64,000 bases of DNA from Sulfitobacter sp. S190 (lineage in GTDB: Bacteria; Pseudomonadota; Alphaproteobacteria; Rhodobacterales; Rhodobacteraceae). Location: assembly GCF_025141935.1 (NCBI RefSeq), contig NZ_CP081120.1:2046001-2110000 (forward strand). Reading direction: 5' to 3'. Positions 1 to 7,321 of this stretch are shown piece after piece. Under the pieces are notes generated by a model that worked only from the letters and a program-made list of their open reading frames with translations, was not told where the DNA came from and did no database searches. Numbering within the stretch: position 1 is the stretch's first letter; each line of letters opens with the position of its first letter. The position numbers and the translations under genes were made by a program.

Positions 1-298
1 CCACGTCAGCAGCAGGGGGTTCCAAAAGGTGCCGGTGTGTATCTGCGACTCGGTCGCAACTGGATGTTGCAGCGTTGTTGCAGAGCCTGACCAACCGCTT
101 GAGGTGCCACGGCAATTCACCGGCGGAATTGATCGGTGATCAATTGGTCGGGCGCAAAGTATGTCAGCATTGTTGACGCATCACGGATAGACCGCTCCGA
201 GTGACACTTGCAGCACGTCCGCAGCGCAACATCACGGGCAGCAAGTTAAACGTGCGAACTCGTTAATATAGAGCTATACTATTAACTGTTTCGCACGT
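1..298. other. Non-coding end region of the integrated element
   Basis: I see no convincing gene in this stretch, which lies beyond the 3' end of the primase-helicase gene and inside the integrated element. It contains short direct and mirror motifs around positions 120-160, where gatcggtgatcaattgg carries overlapping GATC-type palindromes. It ends in the long nested palindrome described separately at 246-302. It may hold the element's origin, a terminator or promoters for genes left of the window. The sequence alone does not decide between these. Confidence 0.4.
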
Positions 299-302
299 TT
301 AA
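246..302. repeat. 57-bp nested palindrome at the 3' end of the primase-helicase gene
   Basis: The outer arms TTAAACGTGCGAA (246-258) and TTCGCACGTTTAA (290-302) are perfect 13-bp inverted repeats. Inside them GTTAATA (262-268) and TATTAAC (280-286) form a second perfect 7-bp pair, and the centre ATAG-AG-CTAT continues the symmetry. The TAA stop of the leftward primase-helicase gene (299-301) lies inside the right outer arm. No run of T follows on the minus strand, so a classical intrinsic terminator is not obvious. The AT-rich, highly symmetrical core would also suit a replication origin, a resolution site or an operator for a dimeric protein of the element. Confidence 0.8.
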
Positions 303-3300
303 AACTGCCACGGCCATGCAGCCCGCGCGCCCTGCGCCAACTGCCCAATGTCCACGGCATCATCCCCCGGCTCAAGCGTCACATCGCCCACAGGCATCGC
401 ACCATCATCGTCGATCCATGCCTCGCGCTCGAAGGCCTCACGCAGCACGTCCACTGCATCTGGCTCAACGAGCCATCTGTTCTGCTCGATCAGCGCCTTG
501 AACTTGGCCTCGTCGTCATCCTTGCGCAGCCTTGGCACGCGCTGATCGACCATCCCTAGCCGTTCCAGCGCATCCCAGCCCTGCCAGCCCGCGACGAAGA
601 CCCGTGACCATTGCCGTTCACCATCGAAGCGCACCTCTGCGAACTCGGCCCTGTTCTCAATCGCCCACTGATACACATCACCGACCTGATAGCGGAACGA
701 AGACTTCGGCGTATCCGCGAACTTCGCGAACAGGCGTTTTGCCAGCCCCCAAGAAGTCGTCCGAACAGGCGCGACCTTGTAGGCCAGTTCATCCGGCAGC
801 AGATCGTCAAACCGGATCACTTCGTCGACCTCCAACGGCAGCGGCGTGCTGTTCAGGATCGTGATCTTAGCGGCCTCGCGGACGTAACGGGTCCGCGCTA
901 CCGCCTGCAAGATTGCGCCCTCGCAGATCGACCACCGGACAGCTTCGCAGCGCGGATCAGGATGACGCTCTGTCCACGCCATGCCCTTCTCGCCGACATA
1001 GGCGATCTTCTTCTTCGGATACCATGCGCCAATACTGGTGATGGGCTGGCCGTTCTGCCAGACCGCGCGGGCAATGTCCTCGACCACATACGGCAAGGGC
1101 AGTGGACGGCCTAGAATGAACGCATCCTGTCCGCGCCATTCATCGACACCTTCGACCCCGTTGAACCAGCCCGTGACCTCGTCGCCCAATTCAGCAACAC
1201 CTTTGAAGGTGAACAGATTTTCATCGCCAACGATCTTGGCAACATCGGCACGGAACTTCGCGGCTGCGGCCTTCTTTGCGGTGTTGGTCTCGCCATATTC
1301 CTCCTCGCGGTCGCCGGTGCCGTAGAGCAGCGCGGCCTTCGAGCCAGGTGCATTGGCCTGCCGAACGACTGAGTTATCGTGCTTCTGCACGTCGATCTCG
1401 ACCCATTCATCGACATGGAAAAACTGTTCGATCATGGCCCGGTCCATCGTCGCGGACATTAGGACCGTTTGCACCTTCACCCGGCCATCATCATCAACCG
1501 GCAGCGCGTTGACGATGGAGGCCCAGTTGGTCAGTAGCTTTTTCTTGTCCTTCGAAATACGGATGCGGTTCAGGGACCGGGCTTCAAGGCAATCGCGCAG
1601 GCGACGCCAGACGCTTTCATACTTCCACCAGTGGCGGTCATAGGCTTGAGCCGCCTTGAGGCTCTGCTCGTCGTCCATGTCCGGCGTCACATCGACCTGC
1701 GGCTTGAGATCACCCTCGGCCTTGATCAACTCGGCGCAAATGTCCGGCGTGAACCCGGCCTCGTCCAGCGCATCAATGGACAGCCCGCCCTGCACAACCT
1801 GATAGAAGCGCAGCAGCCAGTTACTCATGTCGTGCCGGGTCACGTCGCAAAGCTCTTTGATCTCGACAGACCCGTGATGCAGCAGCGAAGAGATCGGGTC
1901 TTCGTCGATCACCACCACATCGACTTGTCGGCGGTTCTCGTTGCTTTCACCCTCGGCCTGCAACGACAGAAACTCATGAGGCCTGATACGCAGATCGCAG
2001 GACTTCGAGCGGGCCTTGATGTCTCGCCATGTGCAGGTGTTGAACGCGGGGCAATAGCCCAACGTATCGTTACCGCACAGGACCGCCGAAACGTCCAAGA
2101 CGACCCCGTTTAGTTCCTTCGCGGCCTCATGCTTGAAGCAGACCGGTTTGCCACCCACTTCCTGACTGCGCCCCTTCTCGACAACAGCATCAAGACCTTC
2201 GGCCTGCGCCTTTGCGGCCAGTTCGTCGCCAAGCCGGTGGGTCGGCACATAATAGTCGGCCATGAACACGAAGCCGAGTTCATCCATATACCGTTTTTCA
2301 ACGCCAAGCTGACGAAGCGCAGCCGTTGATTTACCGCCGCCTGCCGTGATCCGTATTCCAGTCAGTCGCGGCCTGTCACGATCCCCGATAGCGCGGCGCA
2401 TCACGTCAGCCAGCCGGGTTTGCGCCTCGTCGAGTGGCATGGGGTCATACTGCTGGCGGAACGCCCGTGTCGTGCGACGAGAGCCTTTCACGCCGGGGAA
2501 TTTCTTGCGGGTGTATTGCTCGCCAAACTCGCGCCGATCCTTAGCCGGGACATTGAGCCGGTCATATTCAGCCGACAGCGCCTGCCATGCTTGCACCCAT
2601 GACGCATCAGACCCGTTCGCATCGCGGTATTGCCGCCAGAAGTCGAAGACAGAGTTGTGCCGCTCGCCATCTTGCCAGTGCAGGGTTGGCTTGCCGCGCC
2701 GTCCGGTGACGGCAATTTCTACCATGTCTTCGGGCGCAGAAAAGGTCTCAGGGGTCTTGTCGCCTTCGACATAAAAGGCGCGGACCGGGTGCGGGTTGTC
2801 GATGCCACGCAGATCGGGACGAGACGTGAAGACAAAGCCGCCAAGATGGTAGATCGACGTATCGACCCACTTGCGGAACAGGCCTTTGCGCAGCGAAATC
2901 TGCTCGTTGAGTGCGATGGCATATTCGTTCTGATCTGCCACCGTCAGGCTGATGCGCCAAATCACACGCAGCCGCCAGCCCGCCTTGATCCCGGCAGACG
3001 GCGAGAAGTAATAGACGAACTCCTTGCCACGCAGAAACGGGAACAGATCGTAGATCGCGTCTTCCGCCGTGCCGTCAAACTCGAAGCCGTCCACATCGGC
3101 AAAGAACAGGTCATAGCGACAATCGTGGTATTCGTCTCCGCTATGCCCCTGCCGCTCTGACTTTGGTTCACCAAGAACAATTGTCGATAGCGGATCATTC
3201 GATTGCTTTTCGAGGAAGTCCCGCAATTGGGCGAGATCGTCCGCATCATAGTGCCATAGGTCAAATTCGTTCCAACGCTGGAAACCTTCTTCGGTCTCCA

Positions 3301-3379
3301 ATCGCTTCGGACCATCTGGCCCGGCCTGATAGACCTTACGGAGTTCAGGCCCTGTGCTGGTGGCTAGGTGTATTCGCAT
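299..3379 (-). CDS. Primase-helicase fusion protein of an integrated element
   Basis: This 1026-residue protein probably primes and unwinds DNA for replication of the integrated element. Residues 90-200 look like an archaeo-eukaryotic-type primase core, with a DxD pair in FFADVDG (D95, D97) and a basic SPSAGIKAGWRLR segment. A superfamily-2 helicase half follows: Walker A AGGGKST (346-352), Walker B VVIDED (489-494), a motif III SAT (642-644) and an arginine-finger type QAVARTRYVR (825-834). Four cysteines (414, 435, 443, 449) lie between Walker A and Walker B, where XPD/DinG helicases carry an iron-sulfur cluster. It is the largest gene of the element and is followed leftwards by the palindrome at 246-302. 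Overall family membership is inferred from motifs. The exact primase family is not certain. Confidence 0.7.
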   Translation of the reverse strand: MRIHLATSTGPELRKVYQAGPDGPKRLETEEGFQRWNEFDLWHYDADDLAQLRDFLEKQSNDPLSTIVLGEPKSERQGHSGDEYHDCRYDLFFADVDGFEFDGTAEDAIYDLFPFLRGKEFVYYFSPSAGIKAGWRLRVIWRISLTVADQNEYAIALNEQISLRKGLFRKWVDTSIYHLGGFVFTSRPDLRGIDNPHPVRAFYVEGDKTPETFSAPEDMVEIAVTGRRGKPTLHWQDGERHNSVFDFWRQYRDANGSDASWVQAWQALSAEYDRLNVPAKDRREFGEQYTRKKFPGVKGSRRTTRAFRQQYDPMPLDEAQTRLADVMRRAIGDRDRPRLTGIRITAGGGKSTAALRQLGVEKRYMDELGFVFMADYYVPTHRLGDELAAKAQAEGLDAVVEKGRSQEVGGKPVCFKHEAAKELNGVVLDVSAVLCGNDTLGYCPAFNTCTWRDIKARSKSCDLRIRPHEFLSLQAEGESNENRRQVDVVVIDEDPISSLLHHGSVEIKELCDVTRHDMSNWLLRFYQVVQGGLSIDALDEAGFTPDICAELIKAEGDLKPQVDVTPDMDDEQSLKAAQAYDRHWWKYESVWRRLRDCLEARSLNRIRISKDKKKLLTNWASIVNALPVDDDGRVKVQTVLMSATMDRAMIEQFFHVDEWVEIDVQKHDNSVVRQANAPGSKAALLYGTGDREEEYGETNTAKKAAAAKFRADVAKIVGDENLFTFKGVAELGDEVTGWFNGVEGVDEWRGQDAFILGRPLPLPYVVEDIARAVWQNGQPITSIGAWYPKKKIAYVGEKGMAWTERHPDPRCEAVRWSICEGAILQAVARTRYVREAAKITILNSTPLPLEVDEVIRFDDLLPDELAYKVAPVRTTSWGLAKRLFAKFADTPKSSFRYQVGDVYQWAIENRAEFAEVRFDGERQWSRVFVAGWQGWDALERLGMVDQRVPRLRKDDDEAKFKALIEQNRWLVEPDAVDVLREAFEREAWIDDDGAMPVGDVTLEPGDDAVDIGQLAQGARAAWPWQF

Positions 3380-3526
3380 CTGCTTCTTTCACACAGACGC
3401 TACTACCTTGTTTTTCAGTCGGATTCTACCAAAGCGTGTCTTATAAGCGAGTTGTTGATGCGATGGGTTCGCTTGCTTTGATGGAAATGACTGAGGGACG
3501 AGGTGTAGCGGCTTCGTCCCTCTTTT

Positions 3527-3787
3527 TCAGTTCACGCGGTGAGAACGCGCCCATTCGAGAACGTCCTCCCGATCATACAGGATTGTCCGGCTGGAAATGT
3601 GCAGGAACGGCGGGCCGCTTTCGGCACCTGCGTTGCGTTCCTTGCGCCAGAGGTAGAGCACCTCCTCGGAGCGGTTCAGGTATTCCGCACATTGCGCAGG
3701 CGTCATGAGATCAGGCAACGCCTGCTTGACCTGCAAGCCGCGCAGTTCGTCGAGCAGCGCACGGATTTCTTGTGTGAGTTCGTCCAT
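3527..3787 (-). CDS. AlpA/excisionase-like helix-turn-helix protein
   Basis: This is an 86-residue DNA-binding protein. Residues 1-22 form a charged amphipathic helix. From residue 27 (LMTPAQCAEYLNRSEEVLYLWRKE) it carries the winged MerR-like fold of AlpA, excisionase and helix-turn-helix type 17 proteins. It ends in the typical RTILYDREDVLEWARS wing. In P4-like and satellite elements such proteins regulate the integrase or act as the recombination directionality factor, and its place between integrase and primase fits this. The ATG at 3787-3785 has AAGGAA upstream at suitable spacing. The 147-base gap between this gene and the primase start probably holds a promoter. Confidence 0.75.
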   Translation of the reverse strand: MDELTQEIRALLDELRGLQVKQALPDLMTPAQCAEYLNRSEEVLYLWRKERNAGAESGPPFLHISSRTILYDREDVLEWARSHRVN

Positions 3788-3933
3788 CGACAGGTTCCTT
3801 CACGTTCAGATTAGACGCAGGCCTGTTGATGTGCTGGCGGATGCCTTCATACGATCCGCCACCAGCCCCTGATGGATCGAATATGGTCACGCCGGTTTGT
3901 TCAGCCGCACAGCGGCACCGACGCGCCCTGACA

Positions 3934-5094
3934 TTAGCGCCTGCCGCCGATCTGGACAACATTCGAAGAAGGTACTGACCCGCATTCCACCTCAATTTGT
4001 TTCGCGATGGCGTTCGCATGTCGGTGCGAGGCCGAGCCTTGGTCGTAGATACCCTGAACACCTTTTTCCACGTCGCCGCGCAGTTGGTCGATAACGTAGG
4101 CTGGCAGATCAGCGCGGCGGGCGGCAGTGGTGAACAAGCGGCGGCAGTCATGTGGACGCAAGACAATCTTGCCATTTGACAGTCGATCCGGGTGGTAGAT
4201 GTGCTTCTCGGTATCGTGCTGCGGGAAAACCCATTCGCTGTGCTTCGGCAGCGCCTCAAGCAAGGCGACAACGCGGTCAGCAAGGGGGAACATACCCACG
4301 CGCCCATTCTTCAATCGTGCAACCCGGAGCTTGCGTGCTGTGAGGTCAATATTCTCCCAGCGGAGTGAGATCACGTTCCCGGCGCGCAGGCCTGTGAAAA
4401 GCATCAACTCAAAGGCCGCACCGATAATCTGGTTGGAGGCCTTTTTCGCCTCAATTAGATCAAGGGCAGGCCACCGTTCATCCGCATCGAACTTGACCGA
4501 ATTGTCGGGCTGGTAGGTCTTGGTATCGACTTTGAGATCATCCGCGACGTTGAAGCAGCGGCGGACGGCGGCGGCTCGTTTAAACGAGGTTCGAATGATC
4601 TGGGCCAGATGCTTCTGAGTGGCGACGCCTTTGTGGCGCATGACCGCTTCCTCAAGGTGATCGAGCGTGATGTCTTCGATCTTCATCTTGAACAACTCGG
4701 CCATGTTGTTACTTACCTGTGCCCGATATTCACTCTTTGTTCTTTCAGAGGCATTGGAACGGTTGATATGGGATTCCAGCGCGTCGCCTAGAGTATGAAT
4801 GCCCGTTGATGCAGCGTCCGTTCGGGTCGTCACTGCCGCCATCTTTTTCTTGGCCTCGTCACGCGCGGCAAACACCGTAGGCAGGTCGGGCCATGAACCT
4901 AGGGTTATGGAGCGCAGTTTGCCGTCGATGCGCTTCGACAAAATCCACGTCTTGGTTGTGGCACCGACAGCAAGCCGGATGCCGCGTGCGTCAGGATCAG
5001 ATTTAATAGTGAGGTCGGAATACATGGTCGTCTTGCCGGGGGTCGGTTTGATCTTGGCGACTTCCGGGCGTTTGGTCAGGTCATGGTTTGGCAT
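3934..5094 (-). CDS. int: Tyrosine-recombinase integrase, P4 type with N-terminal DUF4102-like domain
   Basis: This 386-residue site-specific recombinase inserts and excises the element at a tRNA gene. Residues 22-90 match the arm-binding DUF4102-type domain (RGIRLAVGATTKTW, then ITLGSWPDL). Residues 100-190 are the core-binding helical domain. The catalytic domain shows Arg237 in TGLRAGN, a conserved Lys near 262, His315-x-x-Arg318 in RPHDCRRLF and the nucleophile Tyr350 in VQGIYDQG. The second catalytic His, usually in LLGH, appears as Asp341 (LRGD), a variation seen in some members. The gene starts about 140 bases from the tRNA fragment, as usual for integrases next to their attachment site. 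The ribosome binding site before the ATG at 5094 is weak. A start at Met24 is a possible alternative. Confidence 0.92.
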   Translation of the reverse strand: MPNHDLTKRPEVAKIKPTPGKTTMYSDLTIKSDPDARGIRLAVGATTKTWILSKRIDGKLRSITLGSWPDLPTVFAARDEAKKKMAAVTTRTDAASTGIHTLGDALESHINRSNASERTKSEYRAQVSNNMAELFKMKIEDITLDHLEEAVMRHKGVATQKHLAQIIRTSFKRAAAVRRCFNVADDLKVDTKTYQPDNSVKFDADERWPALDLIEAKKASNQIIGAAFELMLFTGLRAGNVISLRWENIDLTARKLRVARLKNGRVGMFPLADRVVALLEALPKHSEWVFPQHDTEKHIYHPDRLSNGKIVLRPHDCRRLFTTAARRADLPAYVIDQLRGDVEKGVQGIYDQGSASHRHANAIAKQIEVECGSVPSSNVVQIGGRR

Positions 5095-5097
5095 TGC

Positions 5098-5221
5098 TCT
5101 ACAACATCCTCTGCAACATTCAGTAACGGCATACTACGGTATACAACCATAGGTTGACCACTTTTTTTTGTTGTAGAACAGTGCTTTACCTGATTTTTAT
5201 GACGTATTCCGGCGAAGCCGG
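5098..5221. repeat. Cluster of inverted repeats between integrase and attachment site
   Basis: Three symmetrical motifs lie between the integrase start and the tRNA fragment. TCTACAACA (5098-5106) pairs with TGTTGTAGA (5169-5177). CAACC-ATA-GGTTG forms a 13-bp palindrome (5144-5156). CCGGC-GAA-GCCGG forms a tight hairpin (5209-5221). Repeated GTTGTA-type motifs are what one expects of integrase arm-type or excisionase binding sites in an attP region. They could also control the int promoter. The function is inferred from position. Confidence 0.5.
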
Positions 5222-5236
5222 TATCAACGGTGATTT

Positions 5237-5282
5237 CTTTGTAATCAGTAGGTCCGCGGTTCGAGTCCGTGTGGGGGCACCA
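5237..5282 (+). other. tRNA-Thr(UGU) 3' fragment, attachment-site remnant (element boundary)
   Basis: These 46 bases fold as the 3' part of a tRNA. They hold the anticodon loop TTTGTAA with anticodon TGT (5240-5242), the stem strand TCAGT, the variable loop AGGTC, a T-arm CGCGG-TTCGAGT-CCGTG with one G-T pair, the acceptor strand TGGGGGC, the discriminator A and an encoded CCA (5280-5282). The 5' half that should begin with a GCCCCC-type acceptor strand is absent, so this is not a functional gene. The integrase 140 bases away points to recombination at the 3' end of a tRNA-Thr gene. The intact gene and the identical repeat should lie at the far (left) end of the element. Confidence 0.82.
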
Positions 5283-5570
5283 CTTCTTCTCCCTAGATTG
5301 ACACTAGCCTCGTACGGCTTGACACGTCTTTACAGGCTATAGTCATGGCGTTTTTGCAATTCGGCTTTTGGCGCTGTTTGAAGCTGCCTCAAAGAGTTCC
5401 TGTCAGCGATGGCTCTGGCAGCAACCGTCGTAGTCCGGTCATTTGCGCTGAACCTATCGACTGTGTGGGCCCTGAACGCACGAGAACAAACCTGTCTTCG
5501 CGCCGTGAGCCTTTGCAGTGTCCAGACCGCCGTGCCAGCCGTATCGGAAGATAAGGCTGGCCGCCGCTTT
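5283..5570. other. Intergenic chromosomal flank right of the attachment site, no gene recognised
   Basis: About 290 bases separate the tRNA remnant from the stop codon of the acyl-CoA synthetase. Short open frames exist on both strands (5345-5554 plus, 5389-5586 minus). They have no recognisable domain, their residue use looks random, and I see no good ribosome binding site. The stretch lies downstream of both flanking transcription units, so it may hold termination signals. I could not identify a specific hairpin with a T-run. Confidence 0.4.
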
Positions 5571-7181
5571 TCATGCGATCAAGCAATCCCCGTACACATC
5601 GCGCAGCTTGTTCTTTTGCACTTTACCGGTGGACCCGATGGGCAATTCATCAACAAAGATCACCTTGTCCGGCACCTGCCAGCTGGGCACCTTGCCCTCG
5701 TAGAACGCCAACAAATCCGCTTCATCGACGTCGGTGGCTTTCATCACGAGAAGAACGGGGCGTTCATCCCATTTTTCGTGTCGCGCGGCGATGGCCGCGG
5801 CATTTGCCACGCTGTCATGGCTGATGGCGATATTCTCGAGCGTCACGGTCGAAATCCACTCACCGCCCGATTTGATGATATCTTTGGATCGGTCACGGAT
5901 GATCATGAAGCCTTCGTCGTAGATGGTCGCCACATCGCCCGTATCGAACCATCCGTCAGCGGTGAGCGCGCTCTGATCCTTTCCGAAATAGCTGTCGAGT
6001 ATCCAAAGGCCGCGGATTTGCAGATCGCCCTGAGCCTCGCCGTCATGCGGTAAGGCGGTGCCGTTTTCGTCGACAATGCGCAGATCGACACCGTAGGGCG
6101 GCCGCCCCTGCCCCAACCGGATCTTGTCCTGCGCCTCCTTGCTGAGCGCCTGATGACGCTGCAGCAGCTGGTTCATTGACCCCAGCGGGGACGTTTCCGT
6201 CATGCCCCACGCATGGATCAGATCGACACCGTATTCGGCAAACTTCGGGATCATCGACGGCGGCAGCGCCGATCCCCCGACTACAGTGCGCGTCAGGCTG
6301 GGCACCTTGCTGCCCGTTTCGGCCAGCGCCCCCAGCAATCCCATCCAGATCGTCGGCACCCCCAGCGCCAGTGTGACCTCGGCCGCGTCAATCAGATCGA
6401 CAAGGCTTTTCCCGTCGAGATTCGGGCCCGGAAGCACAAGTTTGCAGCCCGTTCCGGCCGCGATATAGGGCACGCCCCATGCGTTGACGTGGAACATCGG
6501 AACCACCGGCAGTACCGTATCCTTGGCCGAGATCGCGATGCCGTCCGGCTGGTTGCCGCCCAGCGAATGCAAAACGGTCGAGCGGTGCGAATACAATACG
6601 CCCTTGGGGTCGCCCGTGGTGCCCGAGGTATAGCACAGGCTGGATGCGGATTTTTCGTCCAGATCGGGCCAGTCTGCGGAGGCGTCACCAGTCGCGATCA
6701 GTTCATCGTAGAAAACCAGACCGTCAAGCATCTGCGCCTGTTCGTCATTGCGCGGCCCCATCAGCACGATATGCTTTACCGTCTTGAGATGCGGCGCCAG
6801 TTTGGCGGCTGCCGGCAGGAAGGTCGCATCGATGAACAGCACTTCGTCGGCGGCGTGATTGATCACATAGATCATCTGCTCGGGGCCCATGCGCGGGTTG
6901 ATCGTGTGGCACACCATGCCCCCGCCCGCCACGCCGAAGTAGATTTCCAGATGCCGCCGGTTGTTCCACGCGATCGTACCGCAACGCGCGCCCAGTTCGA
7001 TCCCCTGTTTGTGCAGGGCATCGGCCAGACGGTGGGCATTTGCGCCGATTTCGGCCCAGCTTGACGTTTCGGTGCCGCCCGATGTTTCCACCGACACGAT
7101 TTCGCCCGCCCCGTGGAAACGTGCGGCGTGGTCGATAAGGCTGCCGATGGTCAGCGGCAAGTGCATCATTTGTCCCAGCAT
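5571..7181 (-). CDS. DmdB-like medium/long-chain acyl-CoA synthetase (ADP-forming AMP-binding enzyme excluded; AMP-forming)
   Basis: This 536-residue AMP-forming acyl-CoA ligase would activate a carboxylic acid through an acyl-adenylate. The phosphate loop YTSGTTGDPKG is at residues 184-194. The hinge region GWFDTGD and the C-terminal catalytic lysine region GSTGKVQKNKL are intact. From memory, the N-terminus (MLGQMM, then TIAWNNRRHLEIYFGV and CHTINPR) closely resembles roseobacter DmdB, the 3-methylmercaptopropionyl-CoA ligase of DMSP demethylation. The same subfamily also includes ordinary medium-chain fatty acyl ligases, so the substrate is open. The start at 7181 is chosen because GGGAGG lies just upstream. 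The longer frame to 7274 has a low-complexity leader. No dmdC or dmdD gene is nearby. Confidence 0.85.
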   Translation of the reverse strand: MLGQMMHLPLTIGSLIDHAARFHGAGEIVSVETSGGTETSSWAEIGANAHRLADALHKQGIELGARCGTIAWNNRRHLEIYFGVAGGGMVCHTINPRMGPEQMIYVINHAADEVLFIDATFLPAAAKLAPHLKTVKHIVLMGPRNDEQAQMLDGLVFYDELIATGDASADWPDLDEKSASSLCYTSGTTGDPKGVLYSHRSTVLHSLGGNQPDGIAISAKDTVLPVVPMFHVNAWGVPYIAAGTGCKLVLPGPNLDGKSLVDLIDAAEVTLALGVPTIWMGLLGALAETGSKVPSLTRTVVGGSALPPSMIPKFAEYGVDLIHAWGMTETSPLGSMNQLLQRHQALSKEAQDKIRLGQGRPPYGVDLRIVDENGTALPHDGEAQGDLQIRGLWILDSYFGKDQSALTADGWFDTGDVATIYDEGFMIIRDRSKDIIKSGGEWISTVTLENIAISHDSVANAAAIAARHEKWDERPVLLVMKATDVDEADLLAFYEGKVPSWQVPDKVIFVDELPIGSTGKVQKNKLRDVYGDCLIA

Positions 7182-7321
7182 GGGGATCCTCCCGGTTGTT
7201 GTCTGCGCCGTGATCCTGTCCGCACCCTCCCCGGCGCGACCGATCCTGCGACCTTGTGGAAAAATGTGGCCCAATCCGTCGGGGCCGTCCAGCGCAATTG
7301 CGCAGGCTCACGCCGGGGCAG

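Noticed and set aside
3711..3900. Small leftward frame starting VTIFDPSGAGGGSYEG between integrase and AlpA-like gene
   Set aside because: It continues into the AlpA-like gene in a different frame, its tail is Arg/Ala-rich shadow sequence, and no ribosome binding site is convincing.
5206..5282. Complete tRNA-Thr gene at the element boundary
   Set aside because: The 5' acceptor strand and D-arm cannot be found. The bases before 5237 do not pair with the TGGGGGC acceptor strand, so only a 3' fragment is present.
5345..5586. Short open frames on both strands next to the tRNA remnant
   Set aside because: No domain, no good start signal and overlapping frames of similar length on both strands. 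Treated as non-coding.
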